Below, piece by piece: positions 32,898 to 42,656 of a DNA stretch of 64,000 nt. Origin of the DNA: Pandoraea iniqua (lineage in GTDB: Bacteria > Pseudomonadota > Gammaproteobacteria > Burkholderiales > Burkholderiaceae); NCBI RefSeq assembly GCF_902459685.1, contig NZ_CABPSF010000002.1:806001-870000 (forward strand), read 5' to 3'. A model generated the notes under the pieces. The model saw only the letters and a list, made by a program, of their open reading frames with translations, did not search any database and was not told the origin of the DNA. The position numbers and the translations under genes were made by a program. The number at the start of each line of letters is the position of its first letter. Position 1 is the first letter of the stretch.

Positions 32898-33021
32898 GCG
32901 GTCTCCCGTAAGTAGCCAGTGAAGCACTCGCCGCGCCACCGTTGTGCGCGGCGGGATAGACCCGGAGCGGACCCGCTGCGCCAGCGGCCCCGCTCCGGAA
33001 GGTAATGCCCCTTGTGGCCGG

Positions 33022-33768
33022 TCAGGCCCGGGACATCACCAGCGGGGCGATCGCGCCCGCGCTTTCGACGACAGCGTCGGCCTGCCATTGGGCAGGCGCG
33101 AGGGTGTCGCCGCAATAACCATAGGCTGCGGCAATCGTTGCCATGCCGGCCGCCTTGCCCGCCTGCACGTCGCGCAGGTCGTCGCCGACGTACACGATGT
33201 GTGCCGGCGCAACGCCGACGCACTCCGCCGCGTAAAGCAGCGGCGCCGGGTGCGGTTTGCTGTGCGGCGTGGTGTCGCCCGATACGACGCAGGCGGCACC
33301 TTCGCTGAGCCCGATCAGCTTCACGAGCGGATTGGTCAGCCATGCCGCCTTGTTCGTGACGATACCCCACGGCAGGCCACGTTCGGTCAATGCCGCGAGC
33401 AGTTCGGGCACGCCCTCGAACAGGCGGCTTTGCACGCAAAGCGCTGCTTCGTAGTTGGCGAGAAAGGCGTCGCGCAAGGCCGGGAAGGCCGCGTCTTCCG
33501 GTGTTACGCCGAAGGCGCTGCCGATCAGCCCGCGCGCCCCATGCGACGCTTGCAGACGCAACGTCTCGTACGGGCCGGGCGTCAAGCCACGGTCGGTACG
33601 GACCTTGTTGACGGCGGCCACGAGGTCCGGTGCCGTGTCGGCGAGCGTGCCGTCAAGGTCGAACAGGACGGCGCGCACATCGCCGTTCAGCAGGCGTGGT
33701 ACGCCGTTGCTGGTGTCGGCATCGGTGGCGGGGACGTTGCGCACAGGGGGCTCGAACATATCAGGCAT
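33022..33768 (-). CDS. gph: Phosphoglycolate phosphatase (HAD family)
   Basis: Removes phosphate from 2-phosphoglycolate, a by-product of DNA repair and oxygenation reactions. HAD motif I is [12 protein letters not shown] (nucleophile and acid Asp), motif II is the Thr of IVTNKAAWL, motif III a Lys in the [10 protein letters not shown] segment and motif [19 protein letters not shown]. It has 248 residues with a 30-residue N-terminal extension of low conservation. Its start overlaps the ubiG stop by 8 bp, the usual ubiG-gph operon of this group. Confidence 0.93.
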   Translation of the reverse strand: MPDMFEPPVRNVPATDADTSNGVPRLLNGDVRAVLFDLDGTLADTAPDLVAAVNKVRTDRGLTPGPYETLRLQASHGARGLIGSAFGVTPEDAAFPALRDAFLANYEAALCVQSRLFEGVPELLAALTERGLPWGIVTNKAAWLTNPLVKLIGLSEGAACVVSGDTTPHSKPHPAPLLYAAECVGVAPAHIVYVGDDLRDVQAGKAAGMATIAAAYGYCGDTLAPAQWQADAVVESAGAIAPLVMSRA

Positions 33769-34456
33769 CGCGCGTGCACGCGACCATGTAGTTGACGTCG
33801 GTATCGCGATTGATCGCGTAGCGCTTGTTGATCGGGTTATACGTCAGCCCGCGCAGATCGCGCACGGTCAGGCCGTTCGCCCGGGTAAACGACGCGAGCT
33901 CCGATGGGCGGATGAACTTGGCGTAGTCGTGGGTGCCGCGCGGCAACATGCGCAACACGTACTCCGCACCGACCACGGCCAGCAGCCATGCCTTCGGATT
34001 CCGATTGAGCGTAGAGAAGAATACGTGGCCACCCGGTTTGACGAGCGTGGCGCAGGCCGCCACGATCGAGGCCGGCGACGGCACGTGTTCGAGCATTTCC
34101 ATGCAGGTCACCACGTCGTACGTGCCCGGCTCGCGCGCGGCCAGCGCTTCGACGGCAATCTCTTCATACTCGATCGGCAGGCCGGCTTCGAGGCTGTGCA
34201 GATCGGCCACACCCAGCGCTTTCGTCGAGAGGTCGATGCCTTTGACGCGTGCGCCCTGACGCGCCATCGATTCGGTCAGGATGCCACCGCCGCAACCGAC
34301 GTCGAGCACACGTTTGCCTTGCAACGGCACGTGCTGTTCGATCCAGTCCAGACGCAGCGGGTTAATTTCGTGCAACGGCTTGAATTCGCTGTGCGGATCC
34401 CACCAGCGGTGGGCCAGCTCACTGAATTTGCTGATTTCTTGGGGGTCGGCGTTCAT
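33761..34456 (-). CDS. ubiG: Ubiquinone biosynthesis O-methyltransferase UbiG
   Basis: SAM-dependent methyltransferase catalysing both O-methylation steps of ubiquinone synthesis. The ATG at 34456 gives 231 residues: [20 protein letters not shown] is the typical UbiG start, followed by the SAM motif [17 protein letters not shown] near residue 48, [11 protein letters not shown] and [14 protein letters not shown]. The frame continues upstream, but that part is not UbiG-like. It is the first gene of ubiG-gph. Confidence 0.96.
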   Translation of the reverse strand: MNADPQEISKFSELAHRWWDPHSEFKPLHEINPLRLDWIEQHVPLQGKRVLDVGCGGGILTESMARQGARVKGIDLSTKALGVADLHSLEAGLPIEYEEIAVEALAAREPGTYDVVTCMEMLEHVPSPASIVAACATLVKPGGHVFFSTLNRNPKAWLLAVVGAEYVLRMLPRGTHDYAKFIRPSELASFTRANGLTVRDLRGLTYNPINKRYAINRDTDVNYMVACTRDA

Positions 34457-34870
34457 CGATTGGTCACAGACATTGACGGCTTGCGCAGGCAGGATGCCGG
34501 GCGGCGGCGCGTGCCCGTCGACCGGGCAGGGACCGGCGGGCGCCGTCGAGATGGGGCAAGTATAACGAAGTGAGTGCGCCCATGTCCAAAGCGCAAGGCC
34601 TGGCGTGAGTTTGCGGCGTGCCATGCAGGGGGATGACGGCGGGATGGCGGCAGCCCGTCCCGCAGGTGGCAGCCGCATGGTAGGCCGGTCCGGGCAGGGA
34701 AAATGCGGACTGCGAGCCCCGGGCAGATACGACACACTCGGGGGCACGTCCCTTGGAGTGGTCGGGGGGCGATTCGTGTTTGCCGTCGGGGTTGCGGGAC
34801 CGGCAATCGGTCTGCCCGGTATTGCGGCAAATGCCCAGCCGTTTTGGATCGGACTCCCCAGGGAGGCGCC
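34457..34870. other. Divergent intergenic region between ubiG and the RND operon
   Basis: 414 bp without a supported gene; the frame at 34605-34874 has no recognisable protein pattern. A plausible ubiG promoter on the minus strand is TTGGAC, then 19 bp, then TATACT (34559-34564). For the efflux operon I see only the GGGAGGCGCC ribosome-binding site and no convincing promoter or operator. No adjacent local regulator gene (TetR, LysR or two-component) is present. Confidence 0.4.
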
Positions 34871-36160
34871 ATGACGCAATCCACGGCACGAGATAGCGCC
34901 GACGCCGTTTTGCCACCGGAATCCCCTCGAAGATCCCACCGCTGGCGCTGGCTGGGGCTATTGCTGCTGGTGATCGTCGCGCTGTTGATCTGGCGCTGGT
35001 TCGCCAACCGCAAGCCGCCCGCCGCACCGCCTCCGGCACCGGTTGCGGTAATCACAACCCTCGCATCGGCACGCGATCTGCCGCGTTACGCGTTAGGCAT
35101 CGGCACCGTCCAAGCGACGACTTCGGTGACGGTGCGCGTGCGGGTGGACGGCCAGATCGAGCGAATTGCCTTCAATGAAGGGCAGGACGTGAAAGCGGGC
35201 GACCTGCTCGTGCAGATCGATCCGCGTCCCTACCGCGCACAGCTTGAACAGGCCCGCGCGACCAAGGCGCGCGACGTGGCCCAACTGGCCAACGCACGCA
35301 TCGATCTCAAGCGCTACCAGACATTGGCTGCACAAGGCGCCTCGCCGCAACAACAGGCCGACACGCAGGCGGCGCTCGTCAAGCAACTGGAAGCGGCCGT
35401 GATGACCGATCAGGCACAGATCGACTTCGCGGCCGTGCAACTCGACTACACGACGATTCGTTCGCCCGTCACCGGGCGTACGGGCGTGCGGCTGGTCGAC
35501 GTGGGCAACATCGTGCACGCGGCAGATGCCAATGGCATCGTGATCGTCAATCAGATCGACCCGATCACTGTGTTGTTCACGCTGCCGGAAGAGGCGGTCG
35601 GGCGGGTGAACGCTGCCATGCAAGCCGCCGGAAGTCAGGGGCTGGTGGTCGACGTGTTCCCGCGCTCGGGCAGCGAGAAGCTGGCTTCGGGCAAGCTCAC
35701 GCTGATCAATAACCAGATCGACAACACGAGCGGCACCGTGCAGTTGAAAGCGACCTTCGCCAATGCCGATCACCGGCTGTGGCCCGGGCAATACGTCAAT
35801 GCGCGGCTGACGCTCGGCGTCATCACGCAGGCCATCGCACTCGATGCGTCGGTGATCCAGAACGGGCCGAACGGTACCTTTGTGTACGTGGTGGGCAGCG
35901 ACGGGCGCGCGGCCGTGCAACCCGTGAAAGTCGGCATGACGCTGGGCAGCCGGGCCGTCATCGAAAGCGGCCTCGCGCCGGGCACGCGCGTGGTGGTCGA
36001 GGGGCAACTCAAGTTGCGGCCCGGTGTGTCGGTCGTGGAGGCGCGTAATGCTGCGACGGGGACCGCGACGGGAGCCGTGACGGGGGCCGGGGCGGGCCCG
36101 GCGAGCGGGGCCAGTGCGGCTAGTACGGCCAGTTCGGCCAGTTCGGCGGCGGCCCGATAA
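34871..36160 (+). CDS. RND efflux periplasmic adaptor (MdtA-like)
   Basis: A 429-residue membrane fusion protein. Residues about 27-43 form an N-terminal anchor ([15 protein letters not shown]), followed by a Pro-rich stretch and the split lipoyl domain ([20 protein letters not shown]) around a helical hairpin ([20 protein letters not shown]). The barrel and membrane-proximal domains include [20 protein letters not shown]. The last 35 residues are a Thr/Gly/Ala repeat tail. The MdtA-like YTTIRSPV and QIDPI features support the family. The pump gene follows 3 bp after the stop. Confidence 0.9.
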   Translation: MTQSTARDSADAVLPPESPRRSHRWRWLGLLLLVIVALLIWRWFANRKPPAAPPPAPVAVITTLASARDLPRYALGIGTVQATTSVTVRVRVDGQIERIAFNEGQDVKAGDLLVQIDPRPYRAQLEQARATKARDVAQLANARIDLKRYQTLAAQGASPQQQADTQAALVKQLEAAVMTDQAQIDFAAVQLDYTTIRSPVTGRTGVRLVDVGNIVHAADANGIVIVNQIDPITVLFTLPEEAVGRVNAAMQAAGSQGLVVDVFPRSGSEKLASGKLTLINNQIDNTSGTVQLKATFANADHRLWPGQYVNARLTLGVITQAIALDASVIQNGPNGTFVYVVGSDGRAAVQPVKVGMTLGSRAVIESGLAPGTRVVVEGQLKLRPGVSVVEARNAATGTATGAVTGAGAGPASGASAASTASSASSAAAR

Positions 36161-36163
36161 CCC

Positions 36164-39100
36164 ATGTCCATCTCCGCCGCCTTCATCAAACGTCCCATCG
36201 GCACGTCGTTGCTTGCGGCGGCGCTCTTTCTCGTGGGCGTTGCCGCGTGGCCGCTATTGCCGGTCGCGCCGCTCCCGCAGGTCGATTTCCCGACGATTCA
36301 GGTGTCGGTTACGTTGCCCGGGGCCGATCCGTCGACCATGGCGTCGAATGTCGCCACGCCGCTGGAACGGCAGTTCTCGCTGATCGCTGGCCTCACGCAG
36401 ATGACGTCGACCAGCGCGCTCGGTACCACGTCGATCACCTTGCAGTTCGATCTGAACCGCAATATCGACGCGGCAGCCGTCGACGTACAGGCGGCCATCA
36501 ACGCGGCCGGCGGCCAATTGCCGAACAATCTGCCGAGTCCGCCAACGTACCGCAAGGTCAACCCGGCCGACTCCCCGATCATGCTGATGTCGGTCAAGTC
36601 GGATACCTTGCCGCTCACGGTAGTGAACGACTACGCCGATAACATTCTGGCGCAGCAGATTTCACAGATCGACGGCGTCGGGCTGGTGAACATCGGGGGC
36701 ACGCAGAAGCCGGCCATTCGCGTGCAACTCGATCCCGACAAAGTGGCGGCCCTCGGCCTTGATCTCGAAACGGTGCGGGGCGCGCTCGCCACCGCGACTG
36801 TCAACACGCCCAAAGGCAGTTTCGACGGGCCTCGTCAGAGTGTGACGGTCTACGACAACGGCCAGTTGCTCGATCCGGTGCGATGGAACGATGTGATCGT
36901 TGCGTACCGTGGCGGCGCGCCGGTGCGCGTGCGTGACTTGGGGCAGGCCGTGGCCGGTCCGGAAAATGCCCGCTTTGCCGGTTGGGCTTATCGCGGTGCG
37001 GCCATGCCGGAGAGTGAGCCGCTCAAGAGCGGGCGCTCGGTGTTTCTCGCCGTGACCAAGCAACCGGGGGCGAACGTGATTGCCACGGTCGAGCGCATCA
37101 AGGCGGCGTTGCCGCGCTTGCAGGCGTCGATTCCCCCGGCGGTGGAGGTCAACGTGCTCACCGACCGCACGCAGACCATCCGGGCGTCGGTCGAAGACGT
37201 GGAGTTCACGCTGGTGCTCACCGGCGTGCTTGTGGTGCTGGTGATTTTCCTGTTCCTGCGGAATCTGCCCGCGACGCTCATTCCCGCCGTGACGGTGCCG
37301 CTCGCGATGATGGGGACGGCCGCCGTGATGTACGCGATCGGCTTCAGCCTCGACAACCTCTCGCTCATGGCGCTCACGATCTCGGTCGGTTTCGTCGTCG
37401 ACGATGCCATCGTGATGCTCGAGAACATCTATCGCCACGTTGAGGACGGCATGGCCCCCATGGAGGCGGCCTATCGCGGGGCCGCCGAAATCGGCTTCAC
37501 GATCGTGTCGATTTCGGTGTCGCTGGTGGCGGTTTTTATCCCATTGCTGTTGATGGGGGGCATCGTCGGCCGGCTGTTCCGGGAGTTTGCGATCACGGTG
37601 ACACTGACTATCGCGATCTCGGTGATCGTCTCGCTCACGCTCACGCCGATGCTCTGTTCGCGATTCTTGCGCGATGCCTCGAATACGCAGCATGGCCGCC
37701 TGTATCGCTGGTTCGAGACCGGTTTCTCGCGCATGCAGGAGGGCTACCGCCACGGACTGCATATCGTGCTCGAGCACCAGTTCGTGACGCTGCTGGTGTT
37801 CATTGCCACGGTGGCGCTGACGGCGTTGCTCTACGTGGTGATTCCGAAGGGTTTTTTCCCGCAGCAGGACACCGGTTTCATCTTCGGTTTTGCGGAATCG
37901 TCGCAGGACACGTCGTTCAAGCTGATGAGCGAGCGCGTAGTGAAAGTGGCCGATGTGGTGCGGCAAGATCCCGCCGTGCTGAGTTTTGTGGCCAATACCG
38001 GTAATAACACGGCGAATACGGCGAATTTCTACATTAATCTCAAGCCGAAGTCCGCCGGGCGTACGCTCTCGGCCGATCAGGTGATCGCACGGCTGCGTCC
38101 CCAACTTGCGCAACTCGAAGGCATCAACCTGTTTTTACAAGCCGGGCAGGACATCAACGTCGGTGGCCGTCTGGCGCGCACGCAATATCAGTACACGCTG
38201 ACCGATGCAGATATCAATGAACTCAACGTGTGGGCGCCGCGTTTGCTGGACCGTTTGCGCAAGCTGCCCCAACTGACGGATCTTGCGACCGACCAGCAGA
38301 GCAACGCGCCCACGGCGACGCTGACCATCGACCGCGATCGGGCGTCGAGCTTCGGCATTTCACCGGCGGTCATCGAGGCAACGCTCTACGACGCCATCGG
38401 GCAGCGCCAGATCGCGCAGTATTTCACGCAAATCAACAGCTATCACGTGATCATGGAAGTCACGCCCGCGTTGCAGTCCGATCCGGCGTTGCTCGACAAG
38501 CTCTATCTCACGTCGCCGATCACGGGCCAGCGCGTGCCGCTGTCGACGTTCGTCTCGGTGGACCGCAGCAAGACCAATTACCTGCTGATCAGCCACCAGA
38601 GCCAGTTTCCGGCGGTAACGCTCTCGTTCAATCTGGCGCCGGGCGTGTCGCTGGGCGAGGCGGTCGATGCGATTAGAACCACGCAGGCCGAGATGAATCT
38701 GCCGCTCTCGCTGAACGGCACTTTTCAAGGCACCGCACAAGCGTTTCGCGATTCGCTCGCGACGCAGCCGTACCTGATTCTGGCGGCGCTAATCGCGGTG
38801 TATATCGTGCTTGGGTTGCTTTACGAAAGTTATATCCATCCGCTCACCATTCTCTCTACGCTGCCATCGGCTGGCGTTGGTGCGCTGCTGATTCTGATGA
38901 TCGGCGGGCACGATCTGAGCGTGATCGCGCTGATCGGCATCATCCTGCTCATTGGGATCGTTAAAAAGAACGGGATCATGATGGTCGACTTCGCGCTAAC
39001 GGCGGAGCGCGAGCGGGGGCTCACGCCGGAGGAGTCGATCTATCAGGCGTGCCTGCTGCGCTTCCGCCCGATCATGATGACGACGATGTGCGCGTTGCTG

Positions 39101-39298
39101 GCAGGCTTGCCGTTGATGCTGGGGAGTGGGGCGGGCTCGGAATTACGGCGTCCGCTGGGGTACGCGATGGTCGGTGGTCTGCTGCTCTCGCAGGCGCTGA
39201 CGCTCTTCACGACACCGGTTGTGTATCTCTACCTCGATCGGGCGAGTCAGTGGTATCGGCGCCGGCGTGAGTCGAAAAGCGAGGGCAGTTCGACGTGA
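36164..39298 (+). CDS. RND efflux transporter (MdtB/MdtC-like)
   Basis: A 1044-residue proton-driven drug exporter of the HAE-1 family, with 12 membrane helices in two repeats. It starts with the typical AAFIKRPIGTSLLAAALFLV; helix 4 carries the proton-relay Asp pair in VGFVVDDAIVMLENI (about residue 412). The docking and porter domains and the second-half GIILLIGIVKKNGIMMVDFA motif are all present. MdtABC in enterics uses two different RND subunits; here only one is encoded. No outer-membrane channel follows, so it must use one from elsewhere. Confidence 0.93.
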   Translation: MSISAAFIKRPIGTSLLAAALFLVGVAAWPLLPVAPLPQVDFPTIQVSVTLPGADPSTMASNVATPLERQFSLIAGLTQMTSTSALGTTSITLQFDLNRNIDAAAVDVQAAINAAGGQLPNNLPSPPTYRKVNPADSPIMLMSVKSDTLPLTVVNDYADNILAQQISQIDGVGLVNIGGTQKPAIRVQLDPDKVAALGLDLETVRGALATATVNTPKGSFDGPRQSVTVYDNGQLLDPVRWNDVIVAYRGGAPVRVRDLGQAVAGPENARFAGWAYRGAAMPESEPLKSGRSVFLAVTKQPGANVIATVERIKAALPRLQASIPPAVEVNVLTDRTQTIRASVEDVEFTLVLTGVLVVLVIFLFLRNLPATLIPAVTVPLAMMGTAAVMYAIGFSLDNLSLMALTISVGFVVDDAIVMLENIYRHVEDGMAPMEAAYRGAAEIGFTIVSISVSLVAVFIPLLLMGGIVGRLFREFAITVTLTIAISVIVSLTLTPMLCSRFLRDASNTQHGRLYRWFETGFSRMQEGYRHGLHIVLEHQFVTLLVFIATVALTALLYVVIPKGFFPQQDTGFIFGFAESSQDTSFKLMSERVVKVADVVRQDPAVLSFVANTGNNTANTANFYINLKPKSAGRTLSADQVIARLRPQLAQLEGINLFLQAGQDINVGGRLARTQYQYTLTDADINELNVWAPRLLDRLRKLPQLTDLATDQQSNAPTATLTIDRDRASSFGISPAVIEATLYDAIGQRQIAQYFTQINSYHVIMEVTPALQSDPALLDKLYLTSPITGQRVPLSTFVSVDRSKTNYLLISHQSQFPAVTLSFNLAPGVSLGEAVDAIRTTQAEMNLPLSLNGTFQGTAQAFRDSLATQPYLILAALIAVYIVLGLLYESYIHPLTILSTLPSAGVGALLILMIGGHDLSVIALIGIILLIGIVKKNGIMMVDFALTAERERGLTPEESIYQACLLRFRPIMMTTMCALLAGLPLMLGSGAGSELRRPLGYAMVGGLLLSQALTLFTTPVVYLYLDRASQWYRRRRESKSEGSST

Positions 39299-39351
39299 TG
39301 TAAGGGGGCGCGGTGTGATGGTGGGACGTTGGAACGGAGAGGCCGGAAGGC

Positions 39352-39377
39352 GGGTCCGGACAATGCTATCCGGACCC
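39352..39377 (+). terminator. Hairpin after the RND gene, possible terminator
   Basis: GGGTCCGGA (39352-39360) and TCCGGACCC (39369-39377) form a perfect 9-bp stem with an 8-nt loop. No T-run follows, so it is either Rho-assisted or an RNA-stabilising element. It lies between the convergent RND and ald genes. Confidence 0.45.
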
Positions 39378-39455
39378 TTGAGGCTTCAACGCGTTAGGCG
39401 CTGAGGTTTGACCGGGGGCGGTGTCCCCATGCGCGGCTTAGTCCGCTTAGCCTGC

Positions 39456-40589
39456 CTAGGCAGCCGCCGGCAGGTTGGCGAGAACGGTGTGAGGATCGTG
39501 ATAGGCCAGTCCGAGTGCGTCGGCCACCCCGCGATTCGTCACCATGCCGCGCGCGACGTTCAGACCCGCGAGCAGATGCGGGTCGGCGCGCATCGCCGCG
39601 ACGGCACCATGCTCGGCCAGTTGCAGAATGAACGGCAATGTCACGTTGTTCAACGCAAAGGTCGAAGTGCGCGGCACGCCGCCCGGCATGTTCGCCACGC
39701 AGTAGTGCACGACGCCTTCCACGATATAGACCGGATCGGCGTGCGTCGTCGGATGCGACGTCTCGCAACAGCCGCCCTGATCGATCGCCACATCCACGAT
39801 GACCGACCCCTTGCGCATGAGCCCGAGCATGGCGCGGGTGATCAGCTTCGGCGCCGCCGCGCCGGGAATCAACACGCCCCCGATCACGAGATCCGCCTCG
39901 CGCAGATGTTGCTCGATAGCGTGCTGCGTCGAGTAGACGGTCTGCACGCGTCCGCCGAACTGGGCGCTGATCCGTCGCAACGCATCCACCGATTTGTCGA
40001 TGACGGTGACTTGCGCACCGATACCGATCGCCACCGTCGCAGCGTTGGTGCCGACGACGCCGCCACCGAGAATCACGACCTTGCCCGCTTCCACCCCCGG
40101 CACGCCCGAGAGCAGCAGACCAAGGCCGCCGTGCGTTTTTTCGAGCGCGGTCGCCCCCGCCTGAATCGACATACGCCCGGCGACTTCGGACATCGGGGCG
40201 AGCAGCGGCAGCCCGCCGGTGGCCGAGGTCACCGTCTCGTATGCGATGCATGTGGCGCCGCTCTTGATGAGGTCGCGAGTCTGTTCGGGGTCGGGGGCGA
40301 GGTGCAGATACGTGAATAGCGTGTGATGAGGGCGTAGTCGCGCACGCTCGACCGCCTGCGGCTCCTTGACCTTGACGATCAGCTCGGCGCGGTCGAAGAC
40401 GTCGACGGCGTTGGCACCGATGCGTGCACCGGCAGCGGCGTAGACCGTATCGTCCATGCCGATGCCTTCACCGGCCTGCGTCTCGATCCATACCTCGTGC
40501 CCGCGTGCCACGACTTCGCGTACGGCTGCGGGCGTCATGCCTACGCGATATTCGTGGTTCTTAATCTCCTTCGGTACGCCGATCTTCAT
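39456..40589 (-). CDS. ald: Alanine dehydrogenase
   Basis: NAD-dependent enzyme converting L-alanine to pyruvate and ammonia, 377 residues. The N-terminal signature MKIGVPKEIKNHEYRVGMTP is diagnostic; substrate and catalytic parts include KVKEPQ and LFTYLHLAPD. The NAD site is VVILGGGVVGTNAATVAIGI, followed by the IVDVAIDQGGCCET segment. The ATG at 40589 has GGAGAC upstream; longer reading frames are not conserved. It lies next to dadA, consistent with joint D- and L-alanine use. Confidence 0.96.
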   Translation of the reverse strand: MKIGVPKEIKNHEYRVGMTPAAVREVVARGHEVWIETQAGEGIGMDDTVYAAAGARIGANAVDVFDRAELIVKVKEPQAVERARLRPHHTLFTYLHLAPDPEQTRDLIKSGATCIAYETVTSATGGLPLLAPMSEVAGRMSIQAGATALEKTHGGLGLLLSGVPGVEAGKVVILGGGVVGTNAATVAIGIGAQVTVIDKSVDALRRISAQFGGRVQTVYSTQHAIEQHLREADLVIGGVLIPGAAAPKLITRAMLGLMRKGSVIVDVAIDQGGCCETSHPTTHADPVYIVEGVVHYCVANMPGGVPRTSTFALNNVTLPFILQLAEHGAVAAMRADPHLLAGLNVARGMVTNRGVADALGLAYHDPHTVLANLPAAA

Positions 40590-40734
40590 GATGTGTCTCC
40601 TGTTGTGATGTGACGGCAAACAAACGCTATCGAACCAGTCATCAGGCGGGGCGGGCGGGGCATCGAGGTGCCTCGTCTCATCGCGTGGCCCGCATCGATG
40701 ACCGCACTTCCATCGATGTGAGCCCCCAATCAAA

Positions 40735-40756
40735 AACGGCACCCGAAGGTGCCGTT
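40735..40756 (-). terminator. Intrinsic terminator of dadA (minus strand)
   Basis: Reading the minus strand, AACGGCACC, a TTCG loop, GGTGCCGTT and TTTG form a strong terminator 8 bp after the dadA stop. This separates dadA from ald, which therefore needs its own promoter in 40590-40734, where I see no clear consensus. Confidence 0.85.
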
Positions 40757-40763
40757 CGATGCA

Positions 40764-42050
40764 TCAGGCGAAGGCCGGTTGGGCCTGCGCTTCCGGTGCG
40801 CCACTGTAGCGCGCCACCGACAGGTCGTCGGACAGAATGGCCGGCCGGCGGCCCGACATCAGGTCGGCCAGCAACTGGCCGGAGCCGCACGACATCGTCC
40901 AGCCCAGCGTGCCGTGCCCCGTATTCAGGAACAGGTTGCGCAGTGCCGTGGCGCCGACAATCGGCGTGCCGTCCGGCGTCATCGGACGCAGGCCGGTCCA
41001 GAACGACGCTTCCGCCGTGTTGCCCGCACCCGGATACAGATCATTGACGACCATTTCGAGCGTGGCGCGGCGTGCCGGGTTGAGTGCCTTGTTGTAACCC
41101 ACGACTTCGGCCATGCCGCCGACGCGGATGCGATCGTCGAAACGCGTGACGGCGATCTTGTAGGTTTCGTCGAGCACGGTCGAGACCGGTGCGCGTTCGG
41201 CATCGACGATCGGTACCGTGATCGAGTAGCCCTTGAGCGGATAGACCGGGATGTCGACGATGCCACGCAGGAACGGCGTCGAGTAGGAGCCCAGTGCCAC
41301 CACATAGGCGTCGGCGCGCTGCATCATGCCGGCGCACACCACGCCTTCGATCTTGTCGCCGACAACGTGCAGGCCATCGATCGGCATGTCGTAGCGGAAT
41401 TTCACGCCAAGCGCTTCGGCCATCGCGGCCAGACGCGTCGTGAAGAGCTGGCAATCGCCGGTCTCGTCGTTCGGCAGGCGCAGGCCGCCGGTGAGCTTGT
41501 GCGCGACGGCGGCCAGTGCCGGCTCGGCGCTGGCAAGGGCCGTACTGTCGAGCAGTTCGAACGGCACGCCGGCTTCTTCCAGCACGGCAATGTCGCGGGC
41601 GGCGTTGGCGAGTTGTTCGTCGGTACGGAACAGTTGCAGCGTGCCGGCCTGACGGCCTTCATAAGCGATACCCGTCTCGGCGCGCAGGGCACGGAAGCAA
41701 TCGCGGCTGTATTCCGCAATGCGCACCATACGTTCCTTGTTGACGGTGTAACGCTCCGGCGTGCAGTTGCGCAGCATCTGATAGAGCCACTTGAGCTGCG
41801 TAAGCGAGCCGTCCGGGCGAATCGCCAACGGGGCGTGCTTCTGGAACAGCCACTTGATGGCCTTGGCCGGGATGCCCGGTGCGGCCCACGGTGAGGCATA
41901 GCCCGGCGAAATCTGGCCGGCGTTGCCGAAGCTGGTCTCGAGCGCCGGACCAATCTGGCGATCGAGCACCGTGACGTCGTGCCCGGCCTTTGCCAGGTAG
42001 TAGGCGCTGGTAACGCCGATGACGCCGCTGCCGAGAACGATGACCTTCAT
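40764..42050 (-). CDS. dadA: D-amino acid dehydrogenase
   Basis: FAD-dependent membrane-associated oxidase of D-alanine and other D-amino acids, passing electrons to ubiquinone. It has 428 residues; the dinucleotide fold is [20 protein letters not shown] at 3-22, followed by [20 protein letters not shown] and [13 protein letters not shown], the family signature. The C-terminal [20 protein letters not shown], then [17 protein letters not shown], closes the FAD site. It is divergent from an Lrp-type regulator that probably controls it, and no dadX racemase is present. Confidence 0.96.
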   Translation of the reverse strand: MKVIVLGSGVIGVTSAYYLAKAGHDVTVLDRQIGPALETSFGNAGQISPGYASPWAAPGIPAKAIKWLFQKHAPLAIRPDGSLTQLKWLYQMLRNCTPERYTVNKERMVRIAEYSRDCFRALRAETGIAYEGRQAGTLQLFRTDEQLANAARDIAVLEEAGVPFELLDSTALASAEPALAAVAHKLTGGLRLPNDETGDCQLFTTRLAAMAEALGVKFRYDMPIDGLHVVGDKIEGVVCAGMMQRADAYVVALGSYSTPFLRGIVDIPVYPLKGYSITVPIVDAERAPVSTVLDETYKIAVTRFDDRIRVGGMAEVVGYNKALNPARRATLEMVVNDLYPGAGNTAEASFWTGLRPMTPDGTPIVGATALRNLFLNTGHGTLGWTMSCGSGQLLADLMSGRRPAILSDDLSVARYSGAPEAQAQPAFA

Positions 42051-42096
42051 TGCGTGGACTCCTGTAAATCCGTAGTTATGCAGTAATTAATGGCAT

Positions 42097-42112
42097 GCTA
42101 TTCTCGGATAGC
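42097..42112. promoter_or_regulatory. Palindrome between dadA and its Lrp-type regulator
   Basis: GCTAT-N6-ATAGC (42097-42112) is the only clear dyad in the 104-bp divergent region 42051-42154. Lrp/AsnC proteins bind imperfect 13-15 bp dyads in AT-rich DNA, which this region resembles. Function is inferred. Confidence 0.45.
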
Positions 42113-42154
42113 TAGGTTTAGTTAATGAATATCGGTTGAATACAGGAAAAAATC

Positions 42155-42643
42155 ATGCGAATGCAGCAGCAATCGATTCGGACGCTGGACCGGCTCGACC
42201 GGCGCATCCTCACGTTGCTTCAGCAAGACGGTCGAATGTCGATGAAAGACCTGTCGGAGCAGGTGGGGCTGTCGATCACACCATGCATCGAGCGGGTGAA
42301 ACGCATGGAGCGCGACGGCGTGATCATGGGTTATTTCGCCCGTGTGAATCCGGCGGCGCTGGGCGCAGCGCTGCTGGTCTTCGTCGAGATCACGCTCGAT
42401 CACAAGTCGGGGAATATGTTCGATCAGTTTCGTCGCGAAGTACTGCGCATTCCCGAGGTGATGGAGTGTCATCTCATCTCGGGCGATTTCGACTATCTGA
42501 TCAAGGCGCGCATTCGCGAAATGTCCGAGTACCGGAAGTTGCTCGGCGACATCCTCCTGCAATTGCCGGGTGCGGTGCAGTCGAAGAGTTACGTCGTGAT
42601 GGAAGAAATCAAGGAAACACTCACCGTCAACGTCGAAGAGTGA
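42155..42643 (+). CDS. Lrp/AsnC-family regulator, probably of dadA
   Basis: A 162-residue protein: N-terminal winged HTH (LDRLDRRILTLLQQDGRMSM, then DLSEQVGLSITPCIERVKRM) and C-terminal RAM effector domain (HLISGDFDYLIKARI, LPGAVQSKSYVVMEEIKET). This is the form of BkdR/DadR-type regulators. Divergent pairing with dadA strongly suggests that alanine or a related amino acid is sensed. An in-frame ATG two codons downstream is possible. It ends 13 bp before the convergent radical SAM gene. Confidence 0.92.
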   Translation: MRMQQQSIRTLDRLDRRILTLLQQDGRMSMKDLSEQVGLSITPCIERVKRMERDGVIMGYFARVNPAALGAALLVFVEITLDHKSGNMFDQFRREVLRIPEVMECHLISGDFDYLIKARIREMSEYRKLLGDILLQLPGAVQSKSYVVMEEIKETLTVNVEE

Positions 42644-42656
42644 ACGGTGGATTTGC

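Noticed and set aside
30513-32915. Two long plus-strand frames opposite the DUF748 gene
   Set aside because: Arg-rich shadow translations of a high-GC gene with no recognisable domain.
34457-34939. N-terminal extension of UbiG to 392 residues
   Set aside because: The extra part is Pro/Arg-rich, would cross the divergent promoter region and the efflux gene start, and UbiG starts with the conserved MNAD segment at 34456.
36662-38113. A 483-codon minus-strand frame inside the RND pump gene
   Set aside because: Arg/His-rich shadow of a typical RND transporter with intact motifs on the other strand.
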